Part shown: piece after piece, positions 23,478 through 33,273 of the stretch
How the letters are laid out: each line of letters starts with the position of its first letter
Numbering within the stretch: position 1 is the stretch's first letter
DNA from: Mortierella alpina
Lineage: Eukaryota; Mortierellomycota; Mortierellomycetes; Mortierellales; Mortierellaceae
NCBI GenBank assembly: GCA_029449245.1
Contig: JANATF010000004.1
Span: 1,550,001 to 1,614,000 of the forward strand
DNA: 64,000 bases
Reading direction: 5' to 3'
Position numbers and translations under genes: made by a program
Notes under the pieces: generated by a model
What the model was told of the DNA's origin: nothing
The model's database searches: none
The model's input: the letters and a program-made list of their open reading frames with translations, nothing else

Positions 23478-26400
23478 TTACTTTCGCCAATGCTGCGCCC
23501 AACCATGAATGGTTTCTGCGATCTGAGGGATCAGTGCACTGACACTCTCATTAATCAGGTTCTGGAAGAACTTGATGGCCTCGTCATCCGTCAGATCCAG
23601 CTGAAAGCGTTCTTCAACCTAGAGCAGGATGGACGTGGAAAAAGAGCGAGCATTTAGTCGTTTTGTGAGTCCGACCCGAAGAGAAGGTACTGGTCTCCAC
23701 TGTGCAACAATCTTGCCTCCCACCCCGGTCGCTCCTCAAAATTTCAAAACAATAGGCACAGACAAAAAGGAGGCTCTGAACTTCCCCGCTTTTGCTCTGT
23801 CCCCGTCGGACCTCCTAGGCGTCGTCCCCTGTTATGTAATCATGCAATAAAAAAGAAGGTTTTTTTTTGTACCTTCCAAACTGCCTTGTCCGGTTCGGCT
23901 TTGATATCAGGAATGTTGGCATCGACCATGAGCCCAAACAGATTCAGGATCAAGTTTGCAGACTTGCGCAGGATGTTGTAGGCCGTAAAACAGTAAGATT
24001 TGAAGCTTTGATAGTGCACAGAGTTGAATCCGCCCATGGCTTCTACCATTTCCTTGGTGATCTTCATCGGGGCTGGGAATGGCTTAGGATCCCTTCCAAG
24101 GATGAACCCAAAGTCCACATGGAAGATGTTTCCTAAAATGCATAGACCATCAATAGTGAAGAGGAATGCGATACCATTGTACCCGTTAATAACCATCAAA
24201 TCCAGTTAAAACCCACGCATTCCCTTGCTCCGACACTTACCGTTAGGTGATAGTAACAAGTTGTCCAAATGTCGATCGCCAACGCCCAGTAGGTACATGA
24301 TCACACAGTATCCAGCTAATCAGTTGAAGTGTACATGCGAAAGGAGTCGGGGCGTCAAATTTCAACATCATCTTACGAGAATGTCTCTGTCAGTTAATCG
24401 CAGCGATAGCGAAGCACATACCACAGCTCTTGACATAGGCATCCATTACATCTGGCCTCACACCGAACGTATCCACGCTGCGTTCGTCCAGATGATACTT
24501 TCTCCAAAACATGAGCAGACTGCCATTGTTCTCGTTCAAGACGTTGGCTAGCGACTGCGACTGAACAAACTGAACCATTCCGTGGTCAGCTCCTGTGGCC
24601 AAGACCTTGTAGGGCAGTAATTTCAAGTCCAAATTCTCTTTCCTGAGAAGGTCGTCCATGAGGGTGATGATTTGAATGACGAGTTGATCCTGCCGCAAAT
24701 CATCGCCAGATTTGAAGATGGCCTGGTATTGGCTCCCATCTGCACAGGAGAATGTGAGGTGCAGTGGCAGCAGACTACTCTTGAAGATGCCCGTTTGTTC
24801 TATTCAGAGTGAAAGCAGTTCTAGTTTCGAATACTCACACCACGCCACACCTTCGCCAGGTAAACATTTCATGATTGGTACCTGGAATGATGCCTGTGAC
24901 CTCTATTCTTGGATCCAGAGGCAAGGCCAAGGGGTTAAACGAGATTAATCCATTTTTGGGGTCTGAAATGAACTCACGAAGCTTCTCAATCTGATATTAT
25001 GGATGTCGTTGGTTAGTTATTTTGCAAGAGATGAAAATATGACTTTTTTCCCATTCGGAAACCAGTTCCCTACCTTCTTGGGCCGAGAATCTCTCATCTG
25101 CTTGATGTTCTTTGATAGGCTGGCGAGAGTTTCGATCAGCTCGCCTTGTCTTCTGAGACTCTCTCTTCGCTGAATACCGTATGGATTCATGGCCTTCATG
25201 TATTGAAACGACACCTTCCCGTACATCTTGCTGACCGCCACGTCTTCGCACTCGATCATTATATACCTAAAGATTTCAATGCACCACTTGCGTCAATTGC
25301 TGCCGCACAACTTTACATCCGTCAGCAAGGTATGGTTGGGTCTTACCAATGAAAGTAATTGCCGAGAATGGGATTCTTGACCGCCCGCTCTATCAAAAAA
25401 GCGACCAAGTTCGAATCCCCAAAATTATTGTCAATGTGTTCGAATTTGAGACCCTGCACAAGCTGTAGGAGAAACAGCAGCAAGTCCTATCAAAAAAACA
25501 AAGAAGTAACTGTTAGCAGTCTGATGATATCCCATGTAGGATTCAGCTGATACAGTATTAGCCCTTACGTCGTCGTTCGCACTCCGCAGTTGTCCGACAG
25601 CATACGATCGCACTTCGCGATTTTCAAAGGATGATCCTAAAAGTTCCAGCGCGTCATCGACATCAACATCAGCCCATGTTGGTAGTAAATCCACGGCCTG
25701 CTTGGCCTCGGCAGGGTCACTCCATACAACGGATTTTAAAAACTTTGTCAATGCCTGTTTGGAAAGAAAAAAACAAGATTGAGACTGGTGAGTGGCAGAA
25801 GAATAACCAAGGTAAAGCACACCGCAATATGAAGCCATAGTCTTACGCGCTTATCGCGGGTCAAATAGAATCTGAACTTCCATAAGAGATCCTTCTCCTC
25901 TGTAGTTAGAGAGTGTGAGGGCGGGTATCTAAGTATTTGCTGTAAGGACAAACTAGTGGGTTAGAGTGGAGCATTCGATACTGCTCTCTAGCGAGCTGAA
26001 AATGCCAACACTTGACAGGTAACTTACAGCGAGCTCGTCACGAATCTTTGGGTTTGGCTTGAGCTCGCGGTCTAAGGGTCCATTACGATGACTACGGACC
26101 AACCTCCTGTGCTTCGCCTCCACTGGATTCTCTCGAGAGATCTCTGGATCTTCGACAATTAAGACTGAGCTGGCAGCGCCGTTGATGTGTAGCGAGGGAA
26201 TCGAGTTGATTGCAGATCCTGAAAAGTTGTGGTGAGACAGATTGGTCTTTGCCTCGTATTCCTAGATGGCATTAGTTGTGCGGTCAGAGATAATTCTTGC
26301 TCCATGATTCTAGGGCCGGAAGTGCAGGGGTACTTACATGTTCGTCAAAGATGACAGGAAAGTCAAACTTAGGCAGGTCAATATTTAGAAGCATCTTGTC

Positions 26401-27610
26401 CGATTGAGCAGCGAGTTTCTGTAACAAAGTTGTGCCAGTGTTAGTTCTTGGCTTCATCGACAGTTAATAGGTTGAGTGCCTACCAATTTCATCCGCCACA
26501 ATGCCTCACCTTGTGAATTTGCTCGATCTGGCGATAGGCAAGATTGTCGAGCCATTCTGTCCGCGGAATGTCCCCACGATCCTGTTTTTTCAGTAGCTAG
26601 GACAAAGGAAGCGACATGGCCATTTGATTAGGTCTCTCGAAGAAAGAAACGCTGTGCAGCCATATCCAACGTGTAAAATGAAACCTAGGGCTAACCTTTT
26701 CGAAACGATCCATTTCGTCCCTCTCTCCAGTGTCGGACGGTGTCTTTGTGAGGTCGCTTACGTCGGACTCACAGTCTGGCCACATCCGTAACTTTTGGGG
26801 CCCAGTCAAAATGATGCTAATTTGGTTCGAAGCCGGAATGTGTTAATCAAACACTGAACTACACGACGGCACTGTGGATAGTTCAAGCGTTAAATATAAT
26901 TCTTAAGTAGTACTTGAAGTTTCCGAACAGCTGTAGCGTAGAGCCTCCTACTGCCTCCACTTTTCTGGGCGAGGAAGCGTCCCAGATCGTAAATGCGAGC
27001 TGGGCATTCAGTGGTAGGTCCCGATACTTGATGGGGAGCGTAATCCATTCATTCCAGCTATGAGGTTCCCATGATAATAGTCCATTAGACCTTGGCACAA
27101 ACCACACTATTCTCAGTCGAGAGCCTGCGTTATGGACGCAGGAGAAATTGCTTACGCAAACTTGTTGGACATGGCCTTGTAGGATGTTTTGAGTACGACC
27201 GTGAGGGGTTGGCTTCCTGCAAACACTTGACAGGTGACAAAGAGATCAGGGTAGGCGCTTTTGAGTTGCGAATCGTCAACGAGCAGAGGTGTGGGTTAGC
27301 AAAAGTGCGCGCCCGAAGTCGCTGCTGTGGAGCAATTGCGTTTTGGTGTAATACCTCCGTCGTTCTGCTGAGTAAGGCACAATGTCCGCGTCCATGCGTG
27401 GTCTCTTTGACTTCCATTCCAGCGAATTTCTAGAGAGGCAGCTAGTCCATTAGTATTTAGCCGCGGCTTCTTTCTGCTGCATGAGGAAAAGTCTGCATTG
27501 ACTACTTGCATTCGCACGCAGAGATTCAAGTCCAGCTTGCTAGTCAGGCAATACGAGTAATCCTTGTAGTTCTTGAACTTTTCGCCACTGACATCCCGTA
27601 CTGCACTCAT
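23478..27610 (-). CDS. VPS34: Phosphatidylinositol 3-kinase Vps34
   Basis: Class III PI 3-kinase, which makes PI3P on endosomes and autophagosome precursors in complex with Vps15 and Beclin/Atg6. I spliced 17 exons, all in phase (839 aa): 27510-27610, 27355-27429, 27156-27257, 26914-27057, 26696-26816, 26510-26596, 26338-26418, 26028-26261, 25847-25939, 25569-25754, 25347-25486, 25074-25266, 24882-24990, 24422-24799, 24241-24315, 23873-24132, 23478-23618. Order: C2 domain ([26 protein letters not shown]), helical PIK domain ([35 protein letters not shown]), kinase domain. Catalytic loop GDRHLDN is at residues 694-700 and the activation-loop DFG at 713-715. The C-terminal helix ends [10 protein letters not shown], as in the family. 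Intron 1 is of the GC-AG type. Length matches human (887) and yeast (875) well. Confidence 0.95.
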
Positions 27611-28130
27611 GTCGTGATGCGGGTTTTATACTGGCAAGATTGGCGATAGATGTCTTCAATGTTCTACTTGCTCAGGGTCCAGTTCGATGTTCGTCTGGAC
27701 CAGAAAGCTGCTGAGCAGCAAAAATAGGGGCGCGTGACCGTTTTCCACATGTTCACCAGCGCGAGACATACGCGAAACTTTTTCTAGTCATCACGCATAC
27801 GTGATCTGAGGCGACGATCCTACCGATGCAGAACGTGCTATCAGGTTGTTGCGGTTGTTTGGGCGATGTCAATCCGTCGTTTTCTCCTCCATCTACTTTG
27901 CTTATTGCTACTGAGAAAGCGGCGTCTATCATGTTGCCAAACTGGAAAAAAAAGTCCTCTTCAGAGCGCTGAGTTATCGATGGTAATTCAATTGTTGTCA
28001 CTGATGCGGTGAACGGCTACCCTTCCTGAGAGGCCGGTAAAAAAATGGATGCACACTACAGTAAACGATGTTCTCCTAAAAGGACGCTGGTGTTTTAATG
28101 GCGCAACCAATAGCGGCGGGATAGAAAGCA

Positions 28131-28336
28131 TGTCAAAATATTTTTGACAGGAGAGACGCTGCGCATCGGGATGAAGAGGAGAGCATGGACTAGGGCCACT
28201 TGCGCCCTAAAGTAATGAAAGTATGTCAAAATTTCAGAAGGGTGACCTTTAAGGTCGCCTCGGCGATGCAACCTTACAAATGCAACCTGTCATTCCTAAC
28301 ACTACGCCAAAATCAAAGGCCGCGGATATTTTGACA
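28131..28336. promoter_or_regulatory. Cluster of four TGTCAAAA elements
   Basis: TGTCAAAA occurs at 28131-28138 and 28224-28231. Its complement TTTTGACA occurs at 28142-28149 and 28329-28336. The first pair forms a perfect palindrome with a TAT centre. Between them lies GACCTT-T-AAGGTC at 28244-28256. All lie 160-370 bases before the start of the DJ-1-like gene and upstream of its TATA box, so they may be binding sites for a dimeric regulator. Confidence 0.5.
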
Positions 28337-28399
28337 GCTTTACGCCCAAATGCCGCTGTCCAGGAAAACTTTGTAGCTCGCAAGGTCGAGTTCTCAAGG

Positions 28400-28407
28400 T
28401 ATAAATA
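28400..28407 (+). promoter_or_regulatory. TATA box of the DJ-1-like gene
   Basis: TATAAATA, 96 bases before the ATG at 28496, a usual fungal core-promoter spacing. Confidence 0.6.
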
Positions 28408-28495
28408 AAGCCGCTTTTCTTTTTAACGACGATATCAACCACTCACCACTCCTGAACAACATCAAAGACTCTACAGAAAAAAAAAGAATCCAGCT

Positions 28496-29744
28496 ATGAA
28501 GTTCCTTAGTTCGCTTCCTCTCGTCATTGCTTCTCTTTCCGTTGTCCTCTCTCTGCCGAGTGGATCCCAGTCAGTCCCGAGTCCAGGCAAAAACCAGACC
28601 GCATACCACGGACCCTTACCCAAGGTCCCTAAGAACATGGGCACAATCCAGCTTGGGGCTTTTATCTATGATAACTTCGATCTCATGGACGTAAGTCAAA
28701 GACTTCAAAACCTCTCAAAATGACGTTTTATAAGCTGCTTATGAACGTTCTAAAACACGCTTACACACACCTGCGTTGTTACTTGGTGTCAGGTTATGGG
28801 CCCTATGCGCGTCTTTGGCGAAACAGAAAACGAGCTCGACCTCAAGATCAACTTTATTGCCTCTTCCATGAAGCCCGTCAAGTCGTCACAGCAGGTTATG
28901 GTGACCCCCCATTACACGCTGAACAGTGCACCCAAGATGGATTTGTTCTTCATGCCTGGAGGTAACCATGCAATGAGAAGCTGATTGTTAATGTACTGAA
29001 ATCACACGCCATATGCTATATTGTGCGGTCATTTATAATGCCAAACTTCACTACGTTCTCCTTGTCGCCCCTGAAATAATAAGGATCCGCCATCACGCCG
29101 GTCACAGAGAAGCCGGCTGTCATGCGGCAGATCAAGGCGCGCGTGAAGGATTCGACCTGGACAATGACTGTCTGCACCGGTGCTGGCATCCTGGCAAAGA
29201 CAAGTCTTATGGACGGGTTTAAAATGACGTACGTAGTAGGCTGAGTACTTGTCGGAGCCACCAGCTGTATGCAATTCTCAAGCTATTCTCTCGTCTCTCA
29301 TTTTCTATAGCACGAACAAGGCTGCGTTCAAGTGGATCGTTGACTATGGTAAGTGCGACAAATGCGCCCATTCTACAGCGAGCAAACGAGCGGTAGTTGT
29401 TACTGATGGCTGACCTTGATCTGTAGTTGGTAACACGTCCTCGGTCACTTGGGTCAAGAAGGCGCGTTGGGTTCAAGATGGAAAATATGTGACCTCGTCA
29501 GGGCTCTCTGCTGGTATGGTTTGCGTGTGCAATCAGCGAGAAGAATATCAGCATTGAAGAGTAGTAAACTGAACAAACATAACCTTGCATTTTGACGTTA
29601 GGTATTGATGCCGCACTCTTCATAGTCTCCCAGTTGGTGAACCAGACGATCGCGGAGAAAGTCGCCAATCACCTTGAGTATTCCTGGCACAGAGACGCAA
29701 ATGACGATCCCTTCGCCGACTTGTACCCTTACACCCGCTCTTGA
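28496..29744 (+). CDS. Secreted DJ-1/PfpI-like protein
   Basis: Six exons join in phase (28496-28690, 28793-28961, 29084-29228, 29311-29348, 29427-29513, 29602-29744) to give 258 aa. The first 18-25 residues are a signal peptide (MKFLSSLPLVIASLSVVLSL, then PSG). The mature part is a class I glutamine-amidotransferase-like fold of the DJ-1/PfpI superfamily. It starts with a strand and loop typical of the family (GTIQLGAFIYDNFDLMDVMG). The oxyanion region is LFFMPGG, and the nucleophile elbow is TVCTGAGILAKTSLMDG with the expected Cys. SSGLSAGIDAALF is the usual helix near the third catalytic position. Family members include isonitrile hydratases, proteases and glyoxalases; the activity here cannot be told. 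Export through the secretory pathway is inferred from the signal peptide. Confidence 0.9.
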
Positions 29745-29800
29745 ACAGCTCCTCCCTCTGTCCCCTGTCGTCAGCGCTTTTCGTTGTGAGAGAAACAGGA

Positions 29801-29806
29801 AATAAA
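29801..29806 (+). terminator. Poly(A) signal of the DJ-1-like gene
   Basis: AATAAA 57 bases beyond the stop codon. Confidence 0.55.
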
Positions 29807-30662
29807 ATTGAATGCGCACAACGTTCTTTCATGCATAGTTGACTAACGAGGATGTCAGTGATGAGAGACGCTGTTGCACCTTCGGATACCGGTGATTTAC
29901 AATCTTTAGGTCATAATCAGCCATGGAGGTGAAATGTCAGATTGTGCTGTAAAGGTGAGCGAGTGCGATCAGTGAACATGTTGATACAGTTTTCGTTGTA
30001 AGCATGAGAGGACAATGGTTTGAACTTGAAAATCGTTTTAAGAGCGTGGCAGAGTATTCGATTAGGTGTCCTACTCTTCTTTGGCCAGCTCGGCTCCCTT
30101 CCGAGAAACTTCAGGCGCAGCTTCTCCGGCACATGGCACCTCTGCATCATCATTCAAAAATTCCTTCTTTGACACCTTACTCAGCTGCTTCACAGCAGCA
30201 GCCATGCAAATTAACTTCTCTCCCAGTGCGCTGACACTCGTGGGTGGCATAGGTTCGCCCACATTACCCCTCTGCTTCAAGAGCTGGATCTGCATCCGGT
30301 TTAAACCCTGAACGTCTTGAATGTTGCCGTCCTTGATGTTCAATCTAGCATGCGGCGAGCTCCACTGTAGATTAAAGCAGGGTATGCCTTCCTCCTCTGT
30401 AACCCGCCACATGCGAACGGTATTGTCGTCATTGCCGGTCGCAACATAGCTGCCACCATCACTCTCCCTCCAAGCCAGCCAATTGACTGAGTTGTCTACG
30501 TCGCTCAAGGACGTTAAGTGTTCGCCCGATGTAACATCCCATAATCGCACTGTACCATCGTCGCTACAGGAAGCGATCCTGTGACCACCAGACGAGTACG
30601 CCACGGTCCAAACCACACCTGTATGACCGGTCAAGACTGAACTGCATGCGCCACTCTCGGCG

Positions 30663-30672
30663 TCCCATCCCA
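30663..30672 (-). repeat. 5-bp tandem duplication causing a frameshift
   Basis: TCCCATCCCA on the plus strand. One copy alone would read DRTVRIWDAESGACSSVLTGH across the junction of WD repeats 12 and 13. With two copies the frame stops after VAHAVQS. Confidence 0.88.
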
Positions 30673-33270
30673 TATCCGCACGGTCCTGTCCGCGCTGCCT
30701 GATGCGATCTGGTGCCCGCTTGGAGCATACGTCACGTTAGTAACAATGCCTGAGTGGCCGTTAAGGACTTTCATTGGTGCACCAGTTTGCGCGTCCCAAA
30801 GCCGCACAGTCTTGTCTCGACTGCCTGAGGCAAGCTGATGACCGCTAGGAGAATACACCACGCTACCAACACCTCCAGTATGTCCAGTCAAGACGGGTCC
30901 TCCTGCACCGGTATACGCATCCCAGAGCCGCACAGTCTCGTCGAAGCTGGCGGAAGCAAGTTGATGACCGCTAGGTGAGTACACCACGCAGCGAACAAAT
31001 GCAGTATGTCCAGTCAAAACAAGTCCTGATACGCCGGATTGCGCATCCCATAGACGCAGAGTGTTGTCGGCACCAACTGAGGCAATTTGATGTTCACTTG
31101 GCGAATACACCACACTGTGAACGACGTCGGTGTGTCCATATAGTATTGGTCCTGGAACCCCAGTCTGCGCGTCCCAGAGCCGCACAGTGTTGTCCCAGGC
31201 TGCCGAGGCGATCCGAGTCCCGCTTGGCGACCACGCCACACACACCGCTCGGTTGGTGTGTCCGCGTCTGCTTGAACTGGATGCGCCAGGTTGGGCGTCC
31301 CATAGTCTTATCGTTTGGTCTCTACTGCCTGAGGCGATTTGATGACCAGTCGGTGAATATGTCACGCTTATAACGGGTTCAGAGTGGCCAGTCAAGATAG
31401 GTCCCGGCGCACCTGTTTGCGCATCCCAAAGGCGCACAGTCATGTCTGAACTACCCGATGCGATTTGATGACCGCTGGGCGAATAGGCCACGCTGCAAAC
31501 GGCGGTGGAATAGCCAGTCAAAATACGTTCAAGTGAGCCGGTTTGAGTGTCCCAGATCCGCACCGTCTTGTCTTTACTTCCTGAGACGATACGATTACCG
31601 CTCAAGGCATACATCACACTGAGAACACAGCTGGTGTGACCGGTTAGAACCAGACCAGGCACACCGGTTGCTGCGTCCCAGAGCCGCACCGTGCTGTCCT
31701 TGCTTCCCGATGCAATTTGATGACCGCTCGGAGAATATGCCACGGTGTGAACCCAGCCATTGTGGTCGGTGAGGGTGAGCTCAAGTACGCCAGTTTGCGT
31801 GTTCCAGAGTCGCACTGTCTTGTCCACACTGCCTGAGGCAATTTGTTGACCATTTGGTGAGTACGCCACAGATGGAATGGTATCGGTGTGACCATTCATG
31901 GCAAAAACAGGCGCTCCGGTTCGAGAGTCCCAAAGTCGCACCGTCCTGTCCTGACTGGCCGAAGTGATCCGATGGCCGTCAGGTGAATACGCCAAAGCAC
32001 AAACATCGCCCGTATGGCCGCGTAACGTGAGTATTTTGGACCATGTCACGGCGTCATAGATGACGACTGAGTAGTCCTGCATGCCCGCCGCTAGTGATTC
32101 ACCGTCCGGTGAGTAACATATACACCACACTTTGCTGCTTTCTTCCAGAGATGGCCATTCACCGAACCGAACGCCTCTCATCCTTGAACCGCTCAGGTCG
32201 GCCTGCCGTAACCAGATATTGTGAAAGTTGGACTTTCTCACATCCGCTCCTTGCAGCTGCGCCCCTTCAAACATTCCAAAGCTCAAGTCTGCGCCTGGAA
32301 TCCGAATCCCTCTCAGGTCAGCTCCAATGAATTGTATCCCTGCTCTGATCAGTATCGTGATTGCATTGGCGGCCGCAATGCGTCCATCTTTGAAGGTCTT
32401 GGAGTGCTCGATCATCGCCAGAAGCTGTTGCTTGAAGGACGGCTCTTGTTGTACGCGCTCTGTAAGAAATTGCAGAATCGAAGGTTCATCCACGAAGCTC
32501 CTCCACCCCAAAGGGGTTTCCAGCACAGCTTGCCGAGTGACTAGGTCACACTCCTGCGGTGCCGACTGTCCGTCAAAGCTAAATATGGAGCTCACACTGC
32601 CTCGGCGGGCCACAGTTGGCGCTGAAAGGGATGGTGAGCTCGCTTGCGGGTCGAACACTGCGCGTGCGAAGCAGTATTCAAGGAGTGACTTGTGTACGAA
32701 TCGATATTGGTTGCCACTGCGGACAAGCGGACAAGCTCCGCGCAGAAGCCGGTTTTCATCTTCGCGGCTGAAAAATCTCGCCTTCCAGGTTTCTTCGTCT
32801 TTGAACCGTGAGTACTCGACAGTCGGATGACCGGCTTGCTCCTTGTAGATCGCTGCTGCCAATCGCGTCAAAAACTCGATTCCATTTGCGGTAAAGCCCT
32901 CATCTACAAGACTGTCGAAAGCGGCCCTTCGTCGTCGGCTCAAGTCTTGACTGCCAACTCGCTTCTTGCCACGCTCCAGCCAGTGTTCGACAAACCGATC
33001 ATAGAGCCCTATACGTGTGATACTGGCGTTCGATAGTTCCTGGATCCTATCCACATCCACAAACCCTGGAAGGACATCCAACGAAAGCCTAAGCAGAAAT
33101 GGATTCTTGATCAGATCCATCAAGTTGGGGATATTCCCTAGTGCGGTAATGTACGACTTGGCACGCCACGGAGGCTTGACATCGGCGACATGGCGGTGGA
33201 TGTAGGCGTGAATCTGGTCCGTGGAAAATGGGACGATGACGGCCTCTTGTAGTTGGTTGGTCTTTTCCCC

Positions 33271-33273
33271 CTA
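33271..33273 (-). other. In-frame TAG stop in the NACHT gene
   Basis: The codon lies between DAATS and GEKTNQLQEAVIVPFS. The frame is open on both sides, 678 codons before and more than 800 after. No GT-AG or GC-AG intron longer than 20 nt can remove it. Confidence 0.9.

Noticed and set aside
25400-25425. tRNA B-box-like GTTCGAATCC
   Set aside because: It lies in a VPS34 exon, there is no acceptor stem or A box at the right distance, and the flanks do not pair.
27360-27505. Frameshift or sequence error in VPS34 exons 1-3
   Set aside because: The phase problem disappears when intron 1 uses the GCAAGT donor; all 17 exons then join in phase.
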